DNA of 64,000 nucleotides, from contig NZ_JAFBGA010000016.1 in NCBI RefSeq assembly GCF_016909575.1, positions 111,424 through 175,423 of the forward strand. The letters run 5' to 3'. Made by a program: the position numbers and the translations under genes. The DNA comes from Streptomyces sp. HB132. GTDB lineage: Bacteria; Actinomycetota; Actinomycetes; Streptomycetales; Streptomycetaceae. Below, in pieces: positions 40,843 to 49,137 of this stretch. The notes under the pieces are model-generated. The model worked only from the letters and a program-made list of their open reading frames with translations. It did not search any database and was not told the origin of the DNA. Every line of letters begins with the position of its first letter. The stretch's first letter is position 1.

Positions 40843-41895
40843 ATGCGGCTCGGCATCAATCTCGGTTACTGGGGTGCGGGGATGGACGGGGACAACCTCG
40901 CCGTCGCCCAGGAGGCCGACCGGCTCGGCTACGACGTCTGCTGGGCGGCCGAGGCGTACGGCTCCGACGTGCCGACGGTGCTCGCCTGGGTCGCGGCCCG
41001 GACCGAGTCCATCGACGTGGGCTCCGCGATCATGCAGATCCCGGCCCGTCAGCCGGCCATGACGGCCATGACGGCGGCCACCCTCGACTCGCTCTCCGGG
41101 GGCCGTTTCCGCCTCGGCCTCGGCGTATCGGGACCTCAGGTCTCCGAGGGCTGGTACGGCGTCAAGTTCGACAAGCCGCTGGCCCGCACGCGCGAGTACG
41201 TCGAGATCGTGCGCCGGGCGATGTCCCGGGAGCGGCTGTCCTACGAGGGCGAGCACTGGACGCTGCCGCTGCCCGACGGCCCCGGCAAGCCCATCAAGCT
41301 GACCGTCCACCCGCAGCGGGAGCACATCCCGCTCTACATCGCCGCGATCGGCCCGAAGAACCTCGAGCAGACCGGCGAGATCGCCGACGGCGCCCTGCTG
41401 ATCTTCCCGTCGGCCGAGCACATCGAGGAGACCGCGCTGCGGCACCTGCGGGCCGGACGGGAGAAGGCCGGCCTGACGATGGACGGCTTCGACGTCTGTC
41501 CGACCCTCCCGCTGGCTGTCGGCGACGACATCAACGGCCTCGCCGACATGTTCCGCCCCTACACCGCGCTGTACGTCGGTGGCATGGGCAGCCGCAAGCA
41601 GAACTTCTACAACCAGCTCGCCCAGCGCATGGGCTACGAGAAGGAAGCCGCCGAGATCCAGGACAAGTACCTGGCCGGCGACAAGGCGGGCGCGGCAGCC
41701 GCCGTACCGCACCAGCTCATCGACCAGACCACGCTGCTCGGCTCCGTGGACCGGATCGCCGACCGGATGCAGGCGTACGCCGCCGCGGGCGTCACGACGC
41801 TGACCCTCGCCCCGGCGGGCTTCACGCTCGACGAGCGGCTCGCGGCGCTGCGCGCCGGCACGGACGCCCTGGAGCGCTCGGGGCTCACCGCGTAG
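40843..41895 (+). CDS. LLM-class F420-dependent oxidoreductase
   Basis: A 350-residue luciferase-like monooxygenase-fold protein of the F420-dependent group. Its start is MRLGINLGYWGAGMDGDNLAVAQEADRLGYDVCWAAEAYGSD, then LDSLSGGRFRLGLGVSGPQVSEGWYG and YIAAIGPKNLEQTGEIADG, which match family consensus blocks. It would use coenzyme F420 (or FMN) to reduce or oxidise an unknown substrate. ATG 40843 follows GAGGGAG. It is monocistronic, ending at a hairpin. Confidence 0.88.
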   Translation: MRLGINLGYWGAGMDGDNLAVAQEADRLGYDVCWAAEAYGSDVPTVLAWVAARTESIDVGSAIMQIPARQPAMTAMTAATLDSLSGGRFRLGLGVSGPQVSEGWYGVKFDKPLARTREYVEIVRRAMSRERLSYEGEHWTLPLPDGPGKPIKLTVHPQREHIPLYIAAIGPKNLEQTGEIADGALLIFPSAEHIEETALRHLRAGREKAGLTMDGFDVCPTLPLAVGDDINGLADMFRPYTALYVGGMGSRKQNFYNQLAQRMGYEKEAAEIQDKYLAGDKAGAAAAVPHQLIDQTTLLGSVDRIADRMQAYAAAGVTTLTLAPAGFTLDERLAALRAGTDALERSGLTA

Positions 41896-41911
41896 GCACC
41901 GAAGGCCCCTG

Positions 41912-41952
41912 CGGCCGTGGTGGGGGCTCGGGGGTCGTCCCCGCCACGGCCG
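41912..41952 (+). terminator. Terminator after the LLM oxidoreductase
   Basis: A 9-bp stem (41912-41920 with 41944-41952) is extended inward by GGGG/CCCC past one mismatch. Confidence 0.55.
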
Positions 41953-42106
41953 TCGAACGGAACAACGCGGGGCGGTGCCCCCGGGACACGCGTCGCACTC
42001 CTCTCGGGGCGCCCGTTCGGCCGTGCCCCGACCCGTTCGTGTTGCCTACCGACGCGTACCGAATTTGACTGTTCCCCTGCGGACACCGGTGCGAAAGGTG
42101 GCAGTG

Positions 42107-42895
42107 ATGCTCTCGGCAAAGAGTCTGTTCCAGGAGATCCTCGACAACGACGAGTCGTTCCGGCTGTTCTGCTCGATCGCTGCCGACGGGGAGTCGCAGG
42201 GCGGCTGGGAGAACGGGCGCATCGCCGCACTCGTCCCCCCGGGACTGCGCGAACTGGCCCCCAAGGTCGCCCGGCACGGTGCCGACGAGGACAAGCACGG
42301 CCGGATCTTCAACGCCCTCCTGAAGCAACGCGGGCTGCAGCCGGTGGCGGTGCCGTACGACACCGACTACACCCTCCTGCTGGAACGCCGGGGTATCGGC
42401 CTCGCGCACGACCGGCTCAGCCGTGACGAGCCGCTCACCGAGCGGGACGTCATCGTCTACCTCGCCCACAGCAGGGTCACCGAGCAGCGGGCCTCCGAAC
42501 AGATGAGACTCCTGCTGAAGCATTTCGCGGGACACCCCGTCCTCGGCCGCGCGGTGAAGATGATCTCGCGGGACGAGGACAACCACCTCGCGTACTGCCA
42601 CGAGGAACTCCTCCTCTTCGCCCGGGCGGGGCACGGCAGGACGATCCAGTCCGTCCTGCGGGAGTGCGCCCAGGCGGAGATCCGGGTCTACCGGGACGTC
42701 AGCCTCGCCGTGATGAGCCACATGGGCGAGGTGCTGCGCTGGCCGCGCGCCAAGGCCGCCGTACTGGCCGCGGGGATCCACGCCGTGTACGCCGGCGAGC
42801 GGCTGGTGGGCTGGCGGCGCATGGTCAGCCTCGAACAGCCCGCCCGTCGGAACGCCCTGGGCGGCCCGGCCGTACCCGAGAGCGAATACGCCTGA
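42107..42895 (+). CDS. Ferritin-like (rubrerythrin-type) protein
   Basis: A 262-residue helical protein with spaced carboxylate/His motifs expected of a four-helix diiron fold: ARHGADEDKHGRIF, VTEQRASEQMRLLLKHF and ISRDEDNHLAYCHEELL. The N-terminus (SLFQEILDNDESFRLFCSIAADGE) is family-specific. It is recognised in streptomycetes as a ferritin-like domain protein of unknown role; it may bind two metal ions and act as an oxidase or storage protein. ATG 42107 was chosen; GTG 42104 is adjacent. It is convergent with corA (15 bases). Confidence 0.8.
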   Translation: MLSAKSLFQEILDNDESFRLFCSIAADGESQGGWENGRIAALVPPGLRELAPKVARHGADEDKHGRIFNALLKQRGLQPVAVPYDTDYTLLLERRGIGLAHDRLSRDEPLTERDVIVYLAHSRVTEQRASEQMRLLLKHFAGHPVLGRAVKMISRDEDNHLAYCHEELLLFARAGHGRTIQSVLRECAQAEIRVYRDVSLAVMSHMGEVLRWPRAKAAVLAAGIHAVYAGERLVGWRRMVSLEQPARRNALGGPAVPESEYA

Positions 42896-42910
42896 GGCCG
42901 GTGCCCCGGC

Positions 42911-43897
42911 CTACATCCAGCCGCGGCGCTTGAACAGGCGGTACAGCCCGACGACCGCGACGCCCATCAGCACGATCACCGCCGGGTAGGTCCAGGCCCA
43001 GTCGAGCTCCGGCATGTGGCGGAAGTTCATGCCGTAGACCCCGGCCACCATGGTCGGTACGGCGGCCATGGCGGCCCACGCCGAGATCTTCCGCATGTCG
43101 TCGTTCTGCCGCACACCCACCTGCGCCAGATGGGCCGACAGGATGTCCGAGAGCAGCCGGTCGAGCCCTTCCACATGCTCGACGGCCCGCGTCAGGTGGT
43201 CGTTCACGTCCCTGAAGAAGGGCTGCGACCCGACGTCGACGAAGGGCACCCCCGCGCTCGAGAGCCGTGCCATCGGCGCGCTCAGCGGATTGGTCGCCCG
43301 GCGGAACTCGAGCACCTGCCTCTTGAAGGTGTAGATGCCCGCCGCCGTGTTCTTGGAGTCCCCGGAGCCTGCCGGGGCGAAGACCTGGGCCTCCAGCTCC
43401 TCCAGGTCCACCTGGAGCTCGGCCGCGACCTCGATGTAGTGGTCCACCACCGCGTCACTGACCGCGTACAGGACCGACGTCGGCCCGTGCCGGAGGACCT
43501 CGGGCTCGGCCTCCAGACGGCTCCGCACCGCCGCGAGGGGCGCACCCTCGCCGTGCCGCACCGTCACCACGAAGGAGTCCCCTATGAACAGCATCAGCTC
43601 ACCGGCGCTCACGGTGTCGCTCCGCGGCTCGTAGACCACCGGCTTGATCACGACGAACAGGGAGTCGTCGTAGATCTCCAGCTTGGGCCGCTGATGGGCG
43701 CGCAGGGCGTCCTCGACCGCGAGCGGATGCAGCGCAAACTCGCTGCTGACCAGGTCGAACTCCTTCTCCGTCGGCTCGTGCAGCCCGATCCAGACGAAGG
43801 CGTCTCCGGTGGCACGTGCCTCGTCGAGGGCATCGGAGAAGTCGGCGGGACCTTCGGTCCGGCGCCCGTCCCGGTAAATTCCGCAGTCGACGATCAC
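42911..43897 (-). CDS. corA: CorA-family magnesium/cobalt transporter
   Basis: A 328-residue CorA-type pentameric channel. The N-terminal alpha/beta cytosolic domain (VIVDCGIYRDGRRTEGPADFSDAL ... FVWIGLHEPTEKEFDLV) and long stalk helix precede two C-terminal transmembrane helices. The pore signature YGMN is at residues 288-291, followed by FRHMPELDW and the second helix ending in a basic tail (FKRRGWM). GTG 43897 starts the conserved part. It is divergent from the phosphatase at 43952; 54 bases hold both promoters. Confidence 0.92.
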   Translation of the reverse strand: MIVDCGIYRDGRRTEGPADFSDALDEARATGDAFVWIGLHEPTEKEFDLVSSEFALHPLAVEDALRAHQRPKLEIYDDSLFVVIKPVVYEPRSDTVSAGELMLFIGDSFVVTVRHGEGAPLAAVRSRLEAEPEVLRHGPTSVLYAVSDAVVDHYIEVAAELQVDLEELEAQVFAPAGSGDSKNTAAGIYTFKRQVLEFRRATNPLSAPMARLSSAGVPFVDVGSQPFFRDVNDHLTRAVEHVEGLDRLLSDILSAHLAQVGVRQNDDMRKISAWAAMAAVPTMVAGVYGMNFRHMPELDWAWTYPAVIVLMGVAVVGLYRLFKRRGWM

Positions 43898-43938
43898 CCG
43901 CGCATTCTTCCCTGCCGCGACGCCTTCACGCACCCCTC

Positions 43939-43944
43939 TACGCT
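43939..43944 (+). promoter_or_regulatory. -10 box TACGCT, leaderless phosphatase start
   Basis: TACGCT ends 7 bases before ATG 43952 with no ribosome site, suggesting a leaderless transcript and supporting this start. Confidence 0.5.
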
Positions 43945-43951
43945 GGCGGGT

Positions 43952-44662
43952 ATGCCCACGCTCATCCTTGTACGACACGGACGCTCGACCGCCAACACCT
44001 CCGGAGTGCTCGCGGGCCGTACCCCCGGGGTCTCCCTCGACGAACGCGGGACCGCACAGGCCGCCGCGCTGCCCGGCCGGCTCTCGGCCCTCACCCTCGC
44101 CGCGGCTGTCAGCAGCCCTCTGCAGCGCTGCCGCGAGACGCTCCAGCCGCTGCTCGCCGCCCGACCCGGCCTCGCGCTCCACACCGAGGAGCGGATCAGC
44201 GAGTGCGACTACGGGGACTGGTCGGGTCGCAAACTCGCCGAACTCGCCGACGAACCGCTCATGAAGGTGGTCCAGCAGCACCCCTCGGCCGCGGCCTTCC
44301 CCGGCGGTGAGTCCATGCGCGCCATGCAGGCGCGGGCCGTCGAAGCCGTGCGGGACTGGAACACCCGCATCGAGGCGGAGCACGGCGACGACTCCGCGTA
44401 TGTGATGTGCTCGCACGGCGACATCATCAAGGCGCTCGTCGCCGACGCGCTCGGCATGCATCTCGACCTCTTCCAGCGCATCCAGGCCGACCCGTGCTCC
44501 GTCACCGCGATCCGCTACACACGGCTGCGCCCCTTCCTCCTCCGGCTCGGCGACACCGGCGACTTCGCGTCCCTCGCGCCGCGCGAACAGGCCATCGGGG
44601 CAGACGCGGCGGGGGACACGGGAGCGGATGCGGCCGTCGGGGGCGGCGCTGGGGCACCGTGA
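43952..44662 (+). CDS. Histidine phosphatase-family protein (MSMEG_4193-like)
   Basis: A 236-residue histidine phosphatase (phosphoglycerate-mutase-like fold). The N-terminal LILVRHGRSTANTSGVLAGRTPG has the catalytic His in RHG; SSPLQRCRETLQPL, ECDYGDWSGRKLAEL, PGGESMRAM and CSHGDIIKAL complete the site. The last ~30 residues are low-complexity Ala/Gly. It belongs to the conserved actinobacterial subgroup found next to a DUF3090 gene, a kinase-like gene and mshC, exactly as here. Substrate unknown; a role with phosphorylated inositol or sugar intermediates is only a guess from context. Confidence 0.88.
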   Translation: MPTLILVRHGRSTANTSGVLAGRTPGVSLDERGTAQAAALPGRLSALTLAAAVSSPLQRCRETLQPLLAARPGLALHTEERISECDYGDWSGRKLAELADEPLMKVVQQHPSAAAFPGGESMRAMQARAVEAVRDWNTRIEAEHGDDSAYVMCSHGDIIKALVADALGMHLDLFQRIQADPCSVTAIRYTRLRPFLLRLGDTGDFASLAPREQAIGADAAGDTGADAAVGGGAGAP

Positions 44663-44768
44663 TCGCTCCGCGCAGTAGGGTGGACGCGCCGTAGAGGCCC
44701 TGCGGGTCAGTTCCGCGGGGCCCCGGGGCCGCCCCCATCCGCCATCACATTCTCAAGGGAGACAGGAC

Positions 44769-45359
44769 GTGTCCCGTCAGGTGTTCCTCTACGACCCGCC
44801 GGACCGCTTCGTGGCCGGTACGGTCGGGCTGCCTGGCCGCCGTACGTTTTTCCTGCAGGCATCCTCGCGGGGACGGGTCACGAGCGTGGCCCTGGAGAAG
44901 ACCCAGGTCTCCGCGCTGGCCGAACGGATCGACGAGCTCCTCGACGAGGTCGTCCGGCGGACCGGCGGCAACTCACCGGTGCCCGCTGTGGCACCCATGG
45001 ACGTCACCGACACCGCGCCGCTCGACGCCCCCGTCGAGGAGGAGTTCAGGGTCGGCACGATGGCGCTCGCCTGGGACGGCGAGGAGCAGCGCATGATCGT
45101 CGAGGCGCAGGCACTCGTCGAACTGGACGCCGACTCCGAGGACGACCTCGCGGAGGCCGAGGAAAGGCTTCTGCAGGACGAGGAGAACGGCCCGCCGATG
45201 CTGCGCGTACGGCTGAGCGGTGCTCAGGCGCGGGCGTTCGCCAAACGCGCGCTGGACGTCGTGAACGCCGGCCGCCCGCCCTGCCCGCTGTGCAGCCTCC
45301 CCCTCGATCCGGAAGGACACGTATGCCCGCGCCAGAACGGATACCGTCGCGGGGCCTGA
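44769..45359 (+). CDS. DUF3090-family protein with C-terminal zinc ribbon
   Basis: A 196-residue protein of the DUF3090 family: VFLYDPPDRFVAGTVGLPGRRTFFLQA, VALEKTQVSALAERIDELLDEV, MALAWDGEEQRMIVEAQA and VRLSGAQARAFAKRALDVVNAGR. It ends in CPLCSLPLDPEGHVCPRQNGY, a C-x2-C...H-x-C zinc-binding tail. Function unknown. GTG 44769 follows GGGAGACAGG. The next gene starts 37 bases before its end, so the two are translationally linked. Confidence 0.88.
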   Translation: MSRQVFLYDPPDRFVAGTVGLPGRRTFFLQASSRGRVTSVALEKTQVSALAERIDELLDEVVRRTGGNSPVPAVAPMDVTDTAPLDAPVEEEFRVGTMALAWDGEEQRMIVEAQALVELDADSEDDLAEAEERLLQDEENGPPMLRVRLSGAQARAFAKRALDVVNAGRPPCPLCSLPLDPEGHVCPRQNGYRRGA

Positions 45360-46183
45360 CGGAGGCCGGGCTGCGCACCTTGCTCGCGGAGGGGGAGCTG
45401 ACGGTCCTCGGGCGGGTCCGGGGCGCGTCGAACGCGGTGCTGTACTGCTCGGTCGCCCACGAGGGCGAGGAACGCACCTGTGTCTACAAGCCGGTCGCCG
45501 GCGAGCAGCCGCTCTGGGACTTCCCCGACGGCACCCTCGCCCAGCGCGAGGTCGCGGCGTACGAGATCTCCGAGGCCACCGGCTGGGGACTCGTACCGCC
45601 CACCGTGCTGCGCGAGGGCCCCTACGGCGAGGGGATGTGCCAGCTGTGGATCGAGGCGGAGGCGGAAACCGGACACGAGGACGGGAACGCCGACGGGCCG
45701 CCGCCCCTGCTCGCGCTCGTCGAGGACGAGGAGCCGGGGGACGGCTGGAAGGCGGTCGGCTTCGCCGAGGTGGGTGAGGGGAAGCAGGCCCTGCTGGTGC
45801 ACGCCGACGATCCCCGACTGCGCCGCCTGGCGGTCCTGGACGCGGTGATCAACAACGGTGACCGCAAGGGCGGACACCTGCTTCCCGCCTCAGGCGGGCG
45901 GCTGTACGGCATCGACCACGGTGTCACCTTCAACGCCGACGACAAACTGCGGACGCTGCTCTGGGGCTGGGCGGGCGACCCGCTGACCCCCGAGGCCGCC
46001 GAGGTGCTCGACCGGCTGTCCGCCGGCCTGGAACCGGGATCGGCGCTCGCCACCCGGTTGGGGGAACTGATCACCGCGGCGGAGATCGACGCCCTGCGCG
46101 GCCGGGTGGAGAGCCTGCGCGCGACCGGCCGGCATCCGCAGCCGAGCGGCGACTGGCCCCCGATCCCCTGGCCGCCGGTGTAG
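45323..46183 (+). CDS. SCO1664-family kinase-like protein
   Basis: A 286-residue protein with a PI3/PI4-kinase- or HipA-like core: GASNAVLYCSVAHEGEERTCVYKPVAGEQPLWDFPDG (nucleotide-binding Lys), AAYEISEATGWGLVPPTV, LRRLAVLDAVINNGDRKGGHLL (catalytic Asp/Asn) and YGIDHGVTFN (metal Asp). It is the member of the conserved actinobacterial series next to DUF3090 and mshC. ATG 45323 lies inside the DUF3090 gene and follows GGAAGGA. It probably phosphorylates a small molecule or protein; substrate unknown. Confidence 0.87.
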   Translation: MPAPERIPSRGLTEAGLRTLLAEGELTVLGRVRGASNAVLYCSVAHEGEERTCVYKPVAGEQPLWDFPDGTLAQREVAAYEISEATGWGLVPPTVLREGPYGEGMCQLWIEAEAETGHEDGNADGPPPLLALVEDEEPGDGWKAVGFAEVGEGKQALLVHADDPRLRRLAVLDAVINNGDRKGGHLLPASGGRLYGIDHGVTFNADDKLRTLLWGWAGDPLTPEAAEVLDRLSAGLEPGSALATRLGELITAAEIDALRGRVESLRATGRHPQPSGDWPPIPWPPV

Positions 46184-46555
46184 TGGCCCCTGCCTCGGGC
46201 CTGCCTGGCCCGGGACACGTCCGAGCCCGTCCGGCGATCGAGTACACATCCGGCCGGAGCCCGCGCCACCCGGATTCCCGGGTGCCGTCCGGGCAGGGAA
46301 GGGCCGGCCGAGGGCTGTCCCGGGCCGCGGAACCACGGCTGCGGCACCGCGCCGCGCTGTCGGAGCGCCCGAACACGTCCGGTGTGCGGGCCCGCCCCGC
46401 GTCCCGCGATGCACCGCACCCGACGCCGCGCGCCGATCCACCAGGGGCCACGGGCCGGCGCCGGGGCAGGACCGCCCCGCGCGCAAGACCGCCTCTTCGG
46501 CCACGATCTGCCATCCGGTTCGTATCCGGAAGCATCGTCCGGTTACGCTCATGAC
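46184..46555. other. 372-base gap before mshC
   Basis: Very G+C-rich; open frames here lack ribosome sites or known domains. The only clear signal is the TACGCT box just before mshC. Otherwise nothing is seen. Confidence 0.45.
46544..46549 (+). promoter_or_regulatory. -10 box TACGCT for mshC
   Basis: TACGCT ends 6 bases before ATG 46556, with no ribosome site, so mshC is probably leaderless and independently transcribed from the upstream genes. Confidence 0.45.
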
Positions 46556-47785
46556 ATGCATGCCTGGCCCGCTTCTGAGGTCCCCGCCCTGCCTGGCAAG
46601 GGCCGCGACCTTCGGATCCACGACACCGCGACCGGCGGACGGATCACCCTTGACCCCGGTCCCGTCGCCCGCATATACGTCTGCGGCATCACGCCGTACG
46701 ACGCGACCCACATGGGTCATGCGGCGACCTACAACGCGTTCGACCTCGTTCAGCGCGTGTGGCTCGACACCAAGCGGCAGGTCCACTACGTCCAGAACGT
46801 GACCGACGTGGACGACCCGCTGCTGGAGCGGGCCGTGCGCGACGGCGAGGACTGGACCGAGCTCGCGGAGCGCGAGACGACCCTCTTCCGGGAGGACATG
46901 ACCGCCCTGCGCATGCTTCCCCCGAAGCACTACATCGGGGCGGTCGAGGCGATACCCGGGATCGTCCCGCTCGTGGAACGCCTCCGGGACGCGGGCGCCG
47001 CCTACGAACTCGACGGCGACACGTACTTCTCCGTCGACTGCGACCCGCACTTCGGCGAGGTGTCGGGTCTCGACGCCGAGGCCATGCGGCTGCTCTCCGC
47101 CGAGCGCGGCGGTGACCCCGAGCGCCCCGGCAAGAAGAACCCGCTCGACCCGATGCTCTGGATGGCCGCCCGCGAGGGCGAGCCGAGCTGGGACGGCGGC
47201 ACCCTCGGACGCGGCAGGCCCGGCTGGCACATCGAGTGTGTGGCCATCGCGCTGGACCATCTCGGCATGGGCTTCGACGTCCAGGGTGGCGGCTCCGACC
47301 TCGCCTTCCCGCACCACGAGATGGGCGCCTCGCACGCCCAGGTGCTGACCGGCGAGCACCCGTTCGCCCGTGCCTACGTCCACGCCGGCATGGTCGCGCT
47401 GGACGGCGAGAAGATGTCCAAGTCGAAGGGCAACCTCGTCTTCGTCTCGGCGCTGCGCCGGGAGGGAGTGGACCCCGCCGCGATCAGGCTCTCCCTGCTC
47501 GCGCACCACTACAGGTCCGACTGGGAGTGGACCGACCAGGTGCTCGCCGACGCCGTGGAGCGTGTCGCCCGGTGGCGTGCCGCCGTCTCCCGGCCCGACG
47601 GGCTCTCCGCCGACGCCCTGGTCGAGGAGGTGCGGGAGGCCCTGGCCGACGACCTGGACACCCCGGCCGCACTCGCGGCCGTCGACCGCTGGGCCGCGCG
47701 GCAGACCTCCGGCGGCGGTACGGACGAGGGCGCGCCCGGTCTCGTCTCGCGCACCGTCGACGCCCTGCTGGGCGTCGCGCTGTAA
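46556..47785 (+). CDS. mshC: Mycothiol ligase MshC
   Basis: A 409-residue cysteine:1-D-myo-inosityl 2-amino-2-deoxy-alpha-D-glucopyranoside ligase, the ATP-dependent third dedicated step of mycothiol synthesis (joining Cys to GlcN-Ins). It is class I cysteinyl-tRNA-synthetase-like. Marks are YVCGITPYDATHMGHAATYN with zinc Cys43 and HMGH (52-55), QNVTDVDDPLLERA, GWHIECVAIA and KMSKSKGN. The MshC N-terminus (MHAWPASEVPALPG) and the length of about 410, shorter than CysS, separate it from the tRNA synthetase. ATG 46556 is preferred. It is convergent with the PAC2 gene, sharing a long hairpin. Confidence 0.95.
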   Translation: MHAWPASEVPALPGKGRDLRIHDTATGGRITLDPGPVARIYVCGITPYDATHMGHAATYNAFDLVQRVWLDTKRQVHYVQNVTDVDDPLLERAVRDGEDWTELAERETTLFREDMTALRMLPPKHYIGAVEAIPGIVPLVERLRDAGAAYELDGDTYFSVDCDPHFGEVSGLDAEAMRLLSAERGGDPERPGKKNPLDPMLWMAAREGEPSWDGGTLGRGRPGWHIECVAIALDHLGMGFDVQGGGSDLAFPHHEMGASHAQVLTGEHPFARAYVHAGMVALDGEKMSKSKGNLVFVSALRREGVDPAAIRLSLLAHHYRSDWEWTDQVLADAVERVARWRAAVSRPDGLSADALVEEVREALADDLDTPAALAAVDRWAARQTSGGGTDEGAPGLVSRTVDALLGVAL

Positions 47786-47806
47786 CCCGTCCCACAGAGA
47801 CATGGC

Positions 47807-47855
47807 GGAAAGGCCCCGGACCTCGCGAGAGATCGACGAGGACCGGGGCCTTTCC
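47807..47855. terminator. Long bidirectional terminator, mshC / PAC2 gene
   Basis: A 19-bp stem with one mismatch (47807-47825 with 47837-47855, 11-nt loop) lies between convergent genes. Confidence 0.8.
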
Positions 47856-47873
47856 GTACCTGTGGGCGTGGAG

Positions 47874-48908
47874 TCAGTCGTCCGAGGCGTCGTCGTCCGG
47901 CCCGGAGGCCGGCGGGTCCTCGGGGGCGGCGCCCCCGTCGGCGTCCTTCGGCCGGCCCTTCTCAGGACGCTGTGGCTTCGGCGGGCGCGTACGACCGCCG
48001 GAGGTGTCCCGCAGGTAGGGCACGTCACCGCTCTCGGTGGCATGACCGCCCGGTGCCTGGGGACCGCCGACGTCCCTGCGGCGCAGGTACCGCTCGAACT
48101 CCCGGGCGATGGCCTCGCCGGACGCCTCGGGGAGCTCGGCGGTGTCCCGCGCCTCCTCCAGCGTCTGCACGTACTCCGCGACCTCGCTGTCCTCGGCGGC
48201 CAGCTGGTCCACCCCGAGCTGCCAGGCACGCGCGTCCTCGGGCAGCTCGCCCAGCGGGATCCGCAGCCCGAGCAGATCCTCGAGGCGGTTCAGGAGCGCC
48301 AGCGTCGCTTTGGGGTTCGGCGGCTGCGAGACGTAGTGCGGCACCGCCGCCCACAGGCTCACCGCGGGTACCCCCGCATGCGTACAGGCCTCCTGCAGGA
48401 TGCCCACGATGCCGGTCGGCCCCTCGTACCGGGTCTCCTCCAGGTCCATGGTCCTCGCCAGGTCCGGATCCGAGGTGACCCCGCTGACGGGCACCGGCCG
48501 GGTGTGCGGGGTGTCGCCGAGCAGCGCACCCAGGATCACGACCATCTCGACGCCCAGCTCATGGGCGAAGCCCAGGATCTCGTTGCAGTACGAACGCCAG
48601 CGCATGGAGGGTTCGATGCCGCGGATCAGCACCAGGTCGCGGGGTTTCTCGCCGCCGACCCGGACCACGGAGAGCCGCGTGGTGGGCCAGGTGATCTTGC
48701 GTGTACCACCGTCCAGCCACACCGTCGGCCGGTTGACCTGGAAGTCGTAGTAGTCCTCGGCGTCGAGCGCCGCGAAGACCTCGCCCTTCCACTCCCGGTC
48801 CAGATGTGCCACCGCTGTGGAGGCGGCGTCACCGGCGTCGTTCCAGCCCTCGAACGCGGCCACCATGACCGGGTCGACCAGCTCGGGTACCCCCTCGAGC
48901 TCGATCAC
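47874..48908 (-). CDS. PAC2-family protein
   Basis: A 344-residue protein of the PAC2 (proteasome assembly chaperone 2-like) family: VMVAAFEGWNDAGDAASTAVAHL, YYDFQVNRPTVWLDGGTRKITWPT, LVLIRGIEPSMRWRSYCNEIL, VVILGALLGDTPHTRPVPVSG and VSLWAAVPHYVSQPPNPKA. The C-terminal ~70 residues are Pro/Glu/Asp-rich and disordered. GTG 48908 follows GGAGG. From memory, the S. coelicolor counterpart is gylX/SCO1662, reported as ParJ, a ParA-interacting protein; that identity should be checked. In that organism it follows glpD, while here a fuconate cassette lies between. Confidence 0.82.
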   Translation of the reverse strand: MIELEGVPELVDPVMVAAFEGWNDAGDAASTAVAHLDREWKGEVFAALDAEDYYDFQVNRPTVWLDGGTRKITWPTTRLSVVRVGGEKPRDLVLIRGIEPSMRWRSYCNEILGFAHELGVEMVVILGALLGDTPHTRPVPVSGVTSDPDLARTMDLEETRYEGPTGIVGILQEACTHAGVPAVSLWAAVPHYVSQPPNPKATLALLNRLEDLLGLRIPLGELPEDARAWQLGVDQLAAEDSEVAEYVQTLEEARDTAELPEASGEAIAREFERYLRRRDVGGPQAPGGHATESGDVPYLRDTSGGRTRPPKPQRPEKGRPKDADGGAAPEDPPASGPDDDASDD

Positions 48909-49089
48909 CCAGGCCTCCTTCCCAAGTTCCCTTGTGTACGGACCAACCTTACGGCTTACACCCTGCTCCGCCGTAGCCGGTTTGCGCACGGAGATGAAGC
49001 GTGCAACGGCTTGATTCATCCGAGCTGTACCGGTCGAAACCGATCAAAGTTCCTCCAGGCCCTGGACTGCGGTGCCTGCGGAGCGCTAT

Positions 49090-49119
49090 ACATCGGATGA
49101 TCACGCAGAGATCCGATGT
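49090..49119. promoter_or_regulatory. FadR-type operator pair upstream of the fuconate genes
   Basis: ACATCGGAT (49090-49098) and ATCCGATGT (49111-49119) form a perfect 9-bp inverted repeat with a 12-base spacer, just before the dehydratase start. ATCCGATGT recurs at 51956-51964 upstream of the FadR-type gene of the same cassette. Confidence 0.7.
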
Positions 49120-49137
49120 TATTCCCTGGGGGCGCAC

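Noticed and set aside
46184..46555. A protein gene in the gap before mshC
   Set aside because: The open frames are Arg/Pro-rich, without ribosome sites or domains. The only clear signal is the mshC promoter box.
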